Assembly (NCBI RefSeq): GCF_000194605.1
Contig: NC_015321.1
Coordinates: forward strand, 434,001-498,000
Reading direction: 5' to 3'
DNA from: Fluviicola taffensis DSM 16823
GTDB lineage: Bacteria; Bacteroidota; Bacteroidia; Flavobacteriales_D; Crocinitomicaceae
DNA: 64,000 nt
How positions within the stretch are numbered: position 1 is the first letter of the stretch; every line of letters begins with the position of its first letter. Positions 25,747-34,183 of this stretch are shown piece after piece. The position numbers and the translations under genes are program-made. Below the pieces are notes generated by a model. It was not told where the DNA came from and searched no databases. It saw nothing but the letters and a program-made list of their open reading frames with translations.

Positions 25747-27828
25747 ATGAAAATTGGAGTAATATTATTTCTGTTGGTTACTGGAACATGTTTTTGCCAG
25801 GACATCGGCGAATTATCAAATAAATTTACTCAATCCAAAACCAAACATTTAAAAATGGTTTATGCTTCTGAGCTCGCTTGGAAATGGAGAAATATCAACC
25901 CCGATTCATCATTTAGATATGGCAAAATTGCTTTAAATATTTCCCGCAAATTAGGAGACAAAAAAACCGAGGCATACAGTCTTTCAGACATTGGAAGTTA
26001 CTACAAACACATAGAACAATATAAAAGGTCTTACTACTATCTCATGGAAAGCTTAAGAATTCGGAAAAGGATCGGTATTTCTAAGGATATTGCAAGCAGC
26101 CACAATCAATTAGGGCTTCTATTCAAGCAACAGGAAAGATTTGATTCCGCAATCGTTCATTTTCAAAAGGGAATTCAAACATTGACACATGACCAACAAT
26201 CAATGAAAGGAAGTTTGATTGATGGATTAGGTATGTGTTTTATGCATATTGGTAAATTCCAAAAGGCTCTTTTTTACGTCTCACAATCTCTAAGAATTGC
26301 AGAACATTTAAATGACTCATTATCCATTGGTCAATCCCATCAAAATTTAGGCGTAATTTATGAAAAGCAAGGAGCCCCGAGATTAGCATTAGTTGAATTC
26401 AAAACCGCAGAACGAATATATTCAGGTCTTAAAAATCAAAATGGAATATTTGAATCTATCATAAATCAAGCAACGGTATATCAGCAGCTAGGAGAGATAT
26501 CCAAAGCTGACACTCATTTTATTAGAGCTGAAGATCTTTGTCACAAGATAAACTTCCTGGATTATCTGCCAACAATTTGGTTCAATCGTGCAGAACTTTA
26601 CCTGGAAAAAGATCCTGAACGTTCACTGCTCCTTTACAAATTAGTATTTCAGAATGCAAATTCCGGTGACAAAAATGTGTTAAAAGTTTCATCTATGCTC
26701 GGTTTAATGGATGCTAGTATAAGGTCTAAGAAATTAGACGATGCTACATACTGGAAGGCCCAATTGGAGAAAAACACTCCTTTATCCAGTCTTTCATTGA
26801 GAAAAGATTTTATGGATTTGTGCATTAAATATAGCCAAATGAAAGGGGATTTTGAATCAGCATTCCGATATAACCAGGATTACATTCGTATCAGGGACAG
26901 TATAGATTTCCTGACATTGAATAACCTGGAAACTTTATCACTCTTAGAAAAGGCTCAGAGTAAAGAAAAAATTTCCAACGAAAAACTGAAACGATTAAAA
27001 GTAGCAGAGAAAGCAAAAGAAAATCAAACTCGGATGTGGTTAATAATTATGTTCATTGTCATGATATTACTATCTGTATCAGTTTTGACAATGGCATTGA
27101 TTTATAAGATGAGACTCGAAAAAAAACGTAACGAACTAAATGAGCAACAATTACAACAGGAAATGACAGATCTTGTACATGGATCGGATTTACGTGTATT
27201 GGAAGAATCTCTGAATGTAGAAAGCAAAACAAGAAAGGATATTGGAAAAGATCTTCATGATAATCTTGGCAGTAAACTTGCTGTGGTACAAATAATGCTA
27301 GAATCCTTTCGAAAGAAAACCCAAGATTCTAGTAACGAAACTCAGGAAAAGCTTCTTACTGCTATACAATTAGTTGATGACTCCTGTAATGACCTTAGGA
27401 CAATCTCCCGCAATCTGGTTAATATTCGAGTAAACGAAACAGGATTAATTGATAGCATCGCCGCCTTATGTAATAACATTACTGAAAACACCGCCCTAAG
27501 AGTCGCTTTTCAATCAGAAAAGGAACCATTGCTTTCAAATGTTACCTCACGAAAAGACATTTTAGCAACCATTTCATTACTTATACACAATATTCTTTGT
27601 CATTCAGAAGCAACAGAAGCAGAAGTAATTCTTGAAGGAAGTGAAGAACAACTTTCCATTATTGTGCGCGACAATGGTATTGGCTTCGATCAGAATACAT
27701 TAAAGCATGCTGAAGGAATCGGTTTACAAAACGCACGCGAACGTATTGAAGCAATGCAGGGTACTATCAAAGTACTATCTGAAAAAGGAAATGGGACAAC
27801 CATATTTATTCAACTACCAATAATATGA
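25747..27828 (+). CDS. TPR sensor histidine kinase (NarL/DesK-type)
   Basis: 693 residues. Signal peptide (1-18), about eight TPR units (40-380) in the periplasm, one membrane helix (around 430-455), then a HisKA_3 dimerisation helix with D-L-H504-D-N-L-G as phosphoacceptor, and an HATPase_c domain with D-N-G-I-G-F and G-I-G-L-Q-N. This architecture is common in Bacteroidota and pairs with LuxR-type response regulators. The next gene, overlapping by 4 bp, is such a regulator but carries a frameshift. The pair lies just upstream of the CBASS operon and could have controlled it; that is inference. Confidence 0.88.
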   Translation: MKIGVILFLLVTGTCFCQDIGELSNKFTQSKTKHLKMVYASELAWKWRNINPDSSFRYGKIALNISRKLGDKKTEAYSLSDIGSYYKHIEQYKRSYYYLMESLRIRKRIGISKDIASSHNQLGLLFKQQERFDSAIVHFQKGIQTLTHDQQSMKGSLIDGLGMCFMHIGKFQKALFYVSQSLRIAEHLNDSLSIGQSHQNLGVIYEKQGAPRLALVEFKTAERIYSGLKNQNGIFESIINQATVYQQLGEISKADTHFIRAEDLCHKINFLDYLPTIWFNRAELYLEKDPERSLLLYKLVFQNANSGDKNVLKVSSMLGLMDASIRSKKLDDATYWKAQLEKNTPLSSLSLRKDFMDLCIKYSQMKGDFESAFRYNQDYIRIRDSIDFLTLNNLETLSLLEKAQSKEKISNEKLKRLKVAEKAKENQTRMWLIIMFIVMILLSVSVLTMALIYKMRLEKKRNELNEQQLQQEMTDLVHGSDLRVLEESLNVESKTRKDIGKDLHDNLGSKLAVVQIMLESFRKKTQDSSNETQEKLLTAIQLVDDSCNDLRTISRNLVNIRVNETGLIDSIAALCNNITENTALRVAFQSEKEPLLSNVTSRKDILATISLLIHNILCHSEATEAEVILEGSEEQLSIIVRDNGIGFDQNTLKHAEGIGLQNARERIEAMQGTIKVLSEKGNGTTIFIQLPII

Positions 27829-28498
27829 TCAAAGAAAGACCATCCGTATTTATCGCAGACGATCACCAAATAGTTATTGATGCTATTCGCTCCGAATTAG
27901 AAGATTTCGGAGATTCATTGCACTTCCTTGGATCAGCAACAACAGGAGAAGAGGTTATAAAGGCTTTGAATGACAAAAAAATAGATTTGCTTATCCTTGA
28001 TATTAGCATGCCGGAACCAGATGGATTAGAAATACTTCAATACATCAAAAAAACAGTATAAGGGTAAAGGTACTTGTCCTAACTATGCACGACGATTTAG
28101 CTCATGTTTCTGCAATGATAAGGCATGGTGCTCATGGATATATTGTAAAAAATAAAGGAGCTCGTTATGTCGTTGACGCAGTAACTCATATCCTTGCAAA
28201 CAATAAATATTTTCCTAATGACGTCCTCCAAAAATTAGCAGATGGTTTTGCATCTGATTTTTTCACTTTGAGCGATACACCTGAAGAAAAAATACGAAAA
28301 TCAATTTCTGATGATGATGCCAAAGTACTTGAACTTTTAACACTCGAATATACCTCTAAGGAAATTGCCGATAAGATGAATATTACCAAGAAAGCGATAG
28401 ATGCACGTTTAAAAAAAATGCGTGATAAAACCGGAACATCATCTGAGAAAGGTCTAGTGGCTTTTGCTGTTCGTAATGGTTTCACAGGGAAACATTAA
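27825..28498 (+). pseudogene. LuxR-type response regulator with a -1 frameshift
   Basis: The receiver domain starts at 27825 (F-I-A-D-D-H-Q-I-V, phosphoacceptor in L-L-I-L-D-I-S-M-P) but stops at TAA 28059-28061. The second half, with L-V-L-T-M-H-D-D, G-Y-I-V-K-N and a LuxR-like HTH (L-T-L-E-Y-T-S-K-E-I-A), runs in another frame to 28498. One extra base in the A7 run at 28047-28053 would join them into a 224-residue regulator. It could be an inactivating mutation, a sequencing error, slippage during transcription, or -1 frameshifting. If translated separately, the second part could start at ATG 28085. Confidence 0.8.
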
Positions 28499-28627
28499 TT
28501 GTCTGAAAATAGGAAAAATACGCTGAATAGATCATCATCTGGAGTAAAAATCCTATTAATTCAATACTTGATATTTTATTTCTGAAAACCCATTTATCAT
28601 TGCCTTGAAACATTAAAAAACAAGACA

Positions 28628-29581
28628 ATGTCAATGTACGAGAAAAAAAAAGCACTTTTAATTGGAGTGAATGAGTATGACTATTACAACAGATTAAAAG
28701 GTTGTGAAAATGACGTTAGCATGATGGAAGAAGTTCTGCAATGTCATGAAAAAGGAGATCCAAATTTTTCGATTTCCAAATCACTAAACAATACTAATGA
28801 AACTATAAAAGCTGAAATTTCATCCCTCCTTGAACGAGATGCAACAATGGCATTACTTTACTTTTCCGGCCACGGAAATGTTACAGATGATGGCGGTTTC
28901 ATCTGTGGTAGCAACACCTCAAAAGATAATTCGGGAGTTTCTATGGATTGGATTATTGAACAAATCAATAAATCCATTATTCCGGAAGTTACGGTAATCC
29001 TTGATTGTTGCTTTGCCGGTGGAATAGCAAATGAAGAATCTGATGGAACTCTTTTTACAAGACTTAGAAAGGGTGTGACAATCCTTGCTGCAACAACTGA
29101 AAATGATACTGCTACAGAATTCTTACGTAAAGGAGTATTTACTTCAATTCTCTACAATGGATTAAAGGGAGCAGCAAAAGACATTTTAGGACATGTAACC
29201 GCTGTAAGTCTTTACAGCAATGCAGAGTCGATTCTTTCCCCTTGGGAACAACGCCCAGTATTTAAATCATTCGTAAAACAATTGACACCATTGCGTTTTT
29301 GTTTACCAACGGTAAGAAAACGAATTCTTCGTCAGATGTTTAATGAACCCTATTTTTCACTTAAAGAGAAATCAATATCTCTTGATTTTAAAAGCTTGCA
29401 GGATGAATCTGGAAAAATCGGTAAAAACGAATTGTTTGTTCTAGCTTCCTTTGAAAAGGCAAGACTATTAGAATGTCCAGACAGAATTCCTTTATTACAA
29501 GCAATTGTAGAAGGTAAAACCTGCTTCTTATCTCCTTACGGAAAACATGTTTGGGAATTATTTAAAAATAATCAGGCATAA
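28628..29581 (+). CDS. Caspase-like (C14) cysteine protease, CBASS-associated
   Basis: 317 residues, no signal peptide. The caspase-haemoglobinase fold is clear: K-A-L-L-I-G-V-N at the first strand, catalytic His82 in Y-F-S-G-H-G-N, and catalytic Cys128 in V-I-L-D-C-C-F-A-G-G. The remaining ~170 residues have no recognised domain. Two in-frame ATGs lie at the start (28628 and 28634). It ends 10 bp before the CD-NTase and is co-directional with four CBASS genes, so it probably belongs to the same operon. In some type III CRISPR systems SAVED-CHAT proteases activate a prokaryotic caspase; an analogous role as downstream protease is plausible here but unproven. Confidence 0.85.
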   Translation: MSMYEKKKALLIGVNEYDYYNRLKGCENDVSMMEEVLQCHEKGDPNFSISKSLNNTNETIKAEISSLLERDATMALLYFSGHGNVTDDGGFICGSNTSKDNSGVSMDWIIEQINKSIIPEVTVILDCCFAGGIANEESDGTLFTRLRKGVTILAATTENDTATEFLRKGVFTSILYNGLKGAAKDILGHVTAVSLYSNAESILSPWEQRPVFKSFVKQLTPLRFCLPTVRKRILRQMFNEPYFSLKEKSISLDFKSLQDESGKIGKNELFVLASFEKARLLECPDRIPLLQAIVEGKTCFLSPYGKHVWELFKNNQA

Positions 29582-29591
29582 ATCAATAATT

Positions 29592-30632
29592 ATGAATATT
29601 TCAAATCAAGCCGTAATTCACAGACGGCTAAAATGTTTTGTAGTTTACATTGCAACAGAAAAAGACACACTTGATGAAATTAAAATCAAGGCCGGTGAAA
29701 TCCGTGACTGCATAGAATCTCGTTCTCAAAGAGATGGATATACAATATTAGACTCTCCTTACTCTGGGTCCTTTGCTGTAAGAACAGGACTTCGTAGAAG
29801 TTTAAGAGGAAATGATGAAGTTGAAGGCCAAGATGTTGATATTGCGTTTGTACTCAGAGATGAAGATAGTTCTGGAAATGCTCTGAATTGTATGATTGAT
29901 ACTTTCAAAGAGTATCTTAAGGAACGGTGGCCTGCATCTGAGATAGGAAAGTCGAAAAGTGCCGCTAACATTCATTTTAAGGGAATGAAACAACAATTTG
30001 ACATAGTTCCTTTAATTGAGACAAAAACTACTAATATCCAAAAGCTAATCCGCAGTACGGGGGAAAAACGTCAATCATCAGTCTTCAAGCATAAAGAATT
30101 TGTAAAAAGCCGCAATGTAGAAAGCGATAAAATTGCAGGTGTTGTGCATTTCAATCAATGCATACGACTTATTAAATGGTGGCGTTATAAGCAACAATCA
30201 GACTCAACTATTCTAGGAAAAGGTGAAGGAAAAACAGAAGTTTCAAGTTTTCTTCTCAATCTCCTGTGCTCCTATGCTTATGATCATTGTTCAGTAAAAC
30301 CTACATATGCAGAAACACTAGCTAGATGGTTTTCATTACTCTATGATGTTATTTATCGTAAAGAGAATATTGTATTTACCGATTTCATTAAGCATCCGAA
30401 AGTTGATCAAAATCAATTTTGGTCGGTACTTGACCCGGTTGACGACACTAACAATGTAGTCAAGAAATGGGGAGCTTTAGAAATAAACGAACTTACTGAT
30501 TGGTTGGAGCACGCACGAGACAAAATGACACAAGCAATTCGTTATGACCAGGAAGGAGAAGATCAAAAAAGTCTTGAATGTTTAATTGAACTATTCGGGA
30601 ATTCAATTAGTAACCAATGTAAAGATGCCTAA
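29592..30632 (+). CDS. CBASS CD-NTase (cyclic oligonucleotide synthase)
   Basis: 346 residues from the ATG at 29592. It shows the polymerase-beta-type nucleotidyltransferase core: G59-S60 in S-G-S-F-A-V-R-T-G, the metal-binding pair D81/D83 in D-V-D-I-A-F, and the third acid D137 in Q-F-D-I-V-P. The C-terminal half is helical, as in OAS/cGAS-like enzymes. With the HORMA and TRIP13-like genes just downstream it fits the type III CBASS CD-NTases (clades C/D), which need HORMA binding and make cyclic tri- or dinucleotides. Product chemistry cannot be read from the sequence. Stop is 3 bp before the HORMA start. Confidence 0.88.
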   Translation: MNISNQAVIHRRLKCFVVYIATEKDTLDEIKIKAGEIRDCIESRSQRDGYTILDSPYSGSFAVRTGLRRSLRGNDEVEGQDVDIAFVLRDEDSSGNALNCMIDTFKEYLKERWPASEIGKSKSAANIHFKGMKQQFDIVPLIETKTTNIQKLIRSTGEKRQSSVFKHKEFVKSRNVESDKIAGVVHFNQCIRLIKWWRYKQQSDSTILGKGEGKTEVSSFLLNLLCSYAYDHCSVKPTYAETLARWFSLLYDVIYRKENIVFTDFIKHPKVDQNQFWSVLDPVDDTNNVVKKWGALEINELTDWLEHARDKMTQAIRYDQEGEDQKSLECLIELFGNSISNQCKDA

Positions 30633-30635
30633 CCA

Positions 30636-31136
30636 ATGAGTGACTCATATAGTTCATCTGTAAGCTCCACTTATACGGAGAGCAGAGCAAAATACGTAAT
30701 GGGAAAAATTTATGATGATTTCTGCGCGATTGATCTAAGAGGATTCGATCAATTTGAAGCTAATCCTAATCAATTGAAGGAATGGAAAGAAGATTTGTTT
30801 TATATCATGACAAAACAAGATTTAGATTACTTCCAACTAAAGTTTAGTCATGGTATACCAAGAAAAACAGTTGCATTAGAGTACAAAGTTAAGTCAGACG
30901 GAACCATTCATTCCGATAATGATTCAGGGAAAATAAACTATCGTCAATTTCCTGCCAATACAACTGTAAGCATTGTTGTTCGTCGGTATGGAAATAAAGA
31001 AGTTGGGGAATATCTCGAGTCCAAAGGTTGGGGAAACAACGGGATATTTGTTGACGGCTCAACATCAAATGCAGGCTCATATTCAAAAGATGGATATGGC
31101 GTTAATCGAAATAAAATAGGGCAATGGGAGCAATAA
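30636..31136 (+). CDS. Bacterial HORMA-domain protein (Cap7-like)
   Basis: 166 residues. It matches what I know of bacterial HORMA family 1: an S-Y-S-S-S-V-S-S-T-Y-T-E-S start, a first helix (Y-V-M-G-K-I-Y-D-D-F), a short L-K-F-S-H-G-I strand and a C-terminal G/S-rich safety-belt region ending near Y-S-K-D-G-Y-G-V. Such proteins bind a peptide, close the belt and switch on the CD-NTase. Its end overlaps the TRIP13-like gene by 13 bp. Only one HORMA gene is present, whereas some systems have two. The peptide ligand is unknown. Confidence 0.8.
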   Translation: MSDSYSSSVSSTYTESRAKYVMGKIYDDFCAIDLRGFDQFEANPNQLKEWKEDLFYIMTKQDLDYFQLKFSHGIPRKTVALEYKVKSDGTIHSDNDSGKINYRQFPANTTVSIVVRRYGNKEVGEYLESKGWGNNGIFVDGSTSNAGSYSKDGYGVNRNKIGQWEQ

Positions 31137-32023
31137 ATATAAAACCTGAAAAACACCACGGTGGCTATAAAAAGGCATTTGAACAATTTGATAGACTGAT
31201 TGGAATGGATGAACAAAAACAATTGCTTTTATCCCACTTAGAACTCGTTATGAACCCGGATTCTATTACTAATTGGCAAAAAAAACATCATTCACATGGA
31301 CTCTCGCTACTTGACAGAGGATTAAGACTCCCCAGATTAGTAATATTAAGCGGAGAAGTGGGATGCGGAAAATCAGAGTTAGCAGCATGTGTAGCATCTA
31401 AACTTTCTGAGAGACTCAACTACTCAGAAGTTATGGTATACCATGCACCTTCTGATTTACGAGGTAGTGGATTAGTAGGTGAACTTTCTGGGCGTATTAC
31501 AACACTATTCGATCAGGTAAAGGCAGATAAGAAGCATCAGTATCACATTTTAGTAATTGACGAGGCAGATGATGTCGTTAATTCAAGAGAAAATGACCAT
31601 CAACATCATGAAGATCGCTCTGGTGTCAATGCATTAATTAAAGAACTAGACGCGCTTGAGAAAGAACAATCCAGAATCGCTGTGATATTTATTAGTAATC
31701 GATCTAATACCTTTGATCCAGCAGTACTCAGAAGATCCGCCTTGGAGATTTTCTTTGGAAGACCCGAATCAACAGAAATCAGAACAATTCTAGAAATTCT
31801 CACAGGGGGTATTCAATTGGATGTTATTCAAATTAATCAACTTGTTGAAGAATGCCTTCGAAAAAGACCATTGTTTACATATTCTGATTTCTTTAATCGC
31901 ATTGGAATTAATAATTTGATTAATGCAAAAATGGAAGATCGCCCCTTAGGCTATGATGATATTATGGGGTCCATTCGTTCAATCGTTCCATCACCTCAAT
32001 TCAGGCATCATGAAAAAAGATAA
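31124..32023 (+). CDS. TRIP13-like AAA+ ATPase (Cap6-like)
   Basis: 299 residues. Walker A is G-E-V-G-C-G-K83-S, Walker B is I-L-V-I-D146-E147-A-D-D, and a sensor-type I-F-I-S-N-R-S-N and arginine pair (L-R-R-S) follow. This resembles Pch2/TRIP13 remodellers, which open HORMA safety belts and so switch type III CBASS off in uninfected cells. It overlaps the HORMA gene upstream (13 bp) and the SAVED gene downstream (14 bp), which indicates tight translational coupling. Confidence 0.87.
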   Translation: MGAINIKPEKHHGGYKKAFEQFDRLIGMDEQKQLLLSHLELVMNPDSITNWQKKHHSHGLSLLDRGLRLPRLVILSGEVGCGKSELAACVASKLSERLNYSEVMVYHAPSDLRGSGLVGELSGRITTLFDQVKADKKHQYHILVIDEADDVVNSRENDHQHHEDRSGVNALIKELDALEKEQSRIAVIFISNRSNTFDPAVLRRSALEIFFGRPESTEIRTILEILTGGIQLDVIQINQLVEECLRKRPLFTYSDFFNRIGINNLINAKMEDRPLGYDDIMGSIRSIVPSPQFRHHEKR

Positions 32024-33767
32024 GATTAAATATCTAGTGATCGCACATGATATCCTAGCGGAAATTAGTGATACACAAATTCAAGAAGCATTACAAGAAA
32101 ATGCAGACGCTTCCGAAATCGAGATCATCCGTTTCAAAACTCGCCTAGAATTGGGAGACACACATGGATTTGGTTGGCAAGAACGTAAAACGATCCAATC
32201 TGACTACTTCTCAGAAGAAGTACTTCCTAAGCTAAATGAAAATCCAAATGCAGTTATAGCTTATTTTGGTCTTGCACCTATTCCTCTAGCCATACACTTA
32301 GGTTATTTGGTTTCTGGGCTAAAAAATGTAAGAGTTTTTCAGAAACACCACGATCAGAAAAACTGGAAATGGACCAAAACTCCTACCTCGATCGAAATTG
32401 TTTCTGAAAATGTTCCAAAAGATTACTTTAAAGCTACAGGAGATGTAATTTTAACATGCTCAGCTTCATACCCAATTCATATAGAATCATTAGATGACAT
32501 TATTATAGATCCATTAAAAGAAATTTCACTCACAACAAAAGAAACCCATAGAGATGTTTTCACTTCAGAAAAATCATTGAATGACTATGCGAGTGCTTTT
32601 CGTGATGTGATTGATTCGATAGCCAATTGCTTGCCTGAAATCAGCGGTATACATTTGTTTAGTGCAATTCCAACAGGCTTAGCGTTTCTTCTTGGCCAGG
32701 AAATTCAACCAAACATTCACCCAGAAATAACAGTTTACGAATATAAAAAAGACTCTGACATTGGATATCAAGAAACTTTCGTAATTCAACGTCAGCCATT
32801 TATTGAACGGATGGTACCAGATAATGAAAAGAAGTTTATTACCGAATTTAGGGAGAAATTGGAATCGCATTTGCATAATGATGTCAAAGCATTTCTAGAA
32901 ATGCTTCAAGAGAAAAAAGCTGATTCTTGGATAGACGAGCTATTTCCTCAATCAAGTGTACGAAACCTGTTTCATCAAAATTATTGGCTAAAACTCGCTT
33001 CATTACATAAAACCAGGTTACTTAAATCGTCATTCTCTGACAAAGGATTCGATGCAGGTGAAACGCAATTTTTTGTTAATAACCGATGGTACCTTTCAGA
33101 TTCTCTGATTCATACCTTAAAAACACGCATATCAGATGAATCAGATTTAAAAACCGCATTTCGCTTATTCTGGTTTCATGAGTCTATCCATGATCATTCA
33201 CATAAGATTCATTCAGGTAATACAGAAGGAATCGGAAGGTATCCAAAAATCATTGAAGAAGCAGATTATCAAGCCGATGTGTATGCACTTCTTCACGATT
33301 TGGCTTTTCATCCCACAACAAAAAGTAATATAGTCCAATTCGTCACTAAAAAGATAGAATTAGCAATTCTGACAATGTGGGCATTCGATGACCTTAATCC
33401 AGGAACACGTCTTCAAGTAAGAAGAATAGGGCGTTATCTTATCTGGTATTTTCAATTATTGCGTATTCAAGACTTTTGTGATACACTAGATAATATACTA
33501 GAAGCACTCTCAGAAAAACCTGTAATTGAACTTCGTATGGTTGGTATTACTTCTCCAGATAAACAAAGATTAGAATTAGAATTAACTAACTATAAAAAAG
33601 AGGACTTGGCTATTGCAGTCTTTCATGAAAATAAGTTTCGATCATTTCCTTTCAATCACGGACAATTGTCTCTTGATCAATTAATGGATGGATTTAAAAA
33701 CCATGATCATGAAAAAATTATTGGAGTAATGCGTCAATTAGTTCACGAGCTATTTTCATTAGAATAA
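32010..33767 (+). CDS. SAVED effector with C-terminal HExxH peptidase-like domain
   Basis: 585 residues from the ATG at 32010, which overlaps the TRIP13-like gene by 14 bp; an earlier Met (31953) is unlikely. Residues ~80-245 look like a SAVED domain, the sensor for cyclic oligonucleotides in CBASS (V-I-A-Y-F-G-L-A-P-I-P-L-A ... G-I-H-L-F-S-A-I-P-T-G-L-A-F). The C-terminal half carries H390-E-S-I-H394 followed about 22 residues later by E416-E417-A-D-Y-Q-A-D, the HExxH...E layout of zinc-dependent gluzincin/ImmA-IrrE-like peptidases. I know SAVED fused to nucleases, TIR, membrane and Lon or CHAT proteases; a metallopeptidase fusion is unusual. An inactive structural role cannot be ruled out. 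Confidence 0.78.
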   Translation: MKKDKIKYLVIAHDILAEISDTQIQEALQENADASEIEIIRFKTRLELGDTHGFGWQERKTIQSDYFSEEVLPKLNENPNAVIAYFGLAPIPLAIHLGYLVSGLKNVRVFQKHHDQKNWKWTKTPTSIEIVSENVPKDYFKATGDVILTCSASYPIHIESLDDIIIDPLKEISLTTKETHRDVFTSEKSLNDYASAFRDVIDSIANCLPEISGIHLFSAIPTGLAFLLGQEIQPNIHPEITVYEYKKDSDIGYQETFVIQRQPFIERMVPDNEKKFITEFREKLESHLHNDVKAFLEMLQEKKADSWIDELFPQSSVRNLFHQNYWLKLASLHKTRLLKSSFSDKGFDAGETQFFVNNRWYLSDSLIHTLKTRISDESDLKTAFRLFWFHESIHDHSHKIHSGNTEGIGRYPKIIEEADYQADVYALLHDLAFHPTTKSNIVQFVTKKIELAILTMWAFDDLNPGTRLQVRRIGRYLIWYFQLLRIQDFCDTLDNILEALSEKPVIELRMVGITSPDKQRLELELTNYKKEDLAIAVFHENKFRSFPFNHGQLSLDQLMDGFKNHDHEKIIGVMRQLVHELFSLE

Positions 33768-33772
33768 ATCAT

Positions 33773-33803
33773 ATTATCGTTCGAACGGAGACCGGACGAT
33801 AAT
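33773..33803. repeat. Inverted repeat after the SAVED gene
   Basis: ATTATCGT (33773-33780) and ACGATAAT (33796-33803) form an 8-bp stem around a GC-richer 15-nt loop. A palindromic CTCCGGAG follows at 33808-33815. No T tract follows, so it may be an mRNA processing or regulatory structure rather than a terminator. Confidence 0.45.
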
Positions 33804-33852
33804 TGTTCTCCGGAGGTACTGGCCCTATGTCAGGAATTTCAATACAATTTGT

Positions 33853-34023
33853 ATGGAACGTAAACCACTTGGTACCAAAGCCAGTACAGGAGAAACCTGT
33901 CCTGAAAGCGGTATTTGGAAAGTCGTTGGAAATCCCACAACAACTGCACCCATCTCAAAAGGCAATAGAATGCCTCCTTATGATGGGAAAGGAGTAACCT
34001 GGGAACTTATCCAGTACGCTTAA
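33853..34023 (+). CDS. 56-aa protein, conserved-looking, unrecognised
   Basis: ATG at 33853 to TAA at 34021-34023. The sequence is rich in Gly, Pro, Thr and aromatic residues with a single cysteine in T-C-P-E-S-G-I-W and a tail G-V-T-W-E-L-I-Q-Y-A, a regular short-protein pattern. Another frame across 33803-33997 is also open, but this one has a more protein-like composition and ends right before the hairpin at 34029. The frame is open upstream to inside the SAVED gene, so the start could be earlier. It lies between two CBASS operons and may belong to the first. Confidence 0.6.
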   Translation: MERKPLGTKASTGETCPESGIWKVVGNPTTTAPISKGNRMPPYDGKGVTWELIQYA

Positions 34024-34028
34024 CAGAA

Positions 34029-34053
34029 ATCCCCGAACAAAATGTTCGGGGAT
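34029..34053 (+). terminator. Terminator of the first CBASS operon
   Basis: ATCCCCGAACA and TGTTCGGGGAT, a perfect 11-bp stem with a 3-nt AAA loop, 5 bp after the small gene. The following T tract is weak. Confidence 0.75.
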
Positions 34054-34183
34054 TGGTTATTCAATCTTGAAATTAATAAATAAATGTCAGAAAAATATTA
34101 AAAAAACACATTTAACTAACTATTTGACAGCATTTTAAAGATGGCATTAAATTAGTCTTGTTATAACAATTATCTTACTACTT

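Noticed and set aside
33803-33997. 64-codon frame overlapping the 56-residue gene
   Set aside because: Same DNA in another frame; composition is less protein-like and it stops before the operon's hairpin, so the 56-residue frame was preferred.
34075-34183. Search for a promoter of the second CBASS operon
   Set aside because: TTTG (34122) and a TAGTCTTG (34153) exist, but the spacing is too long and the -7 box has a mismatch; not listed as a feature.
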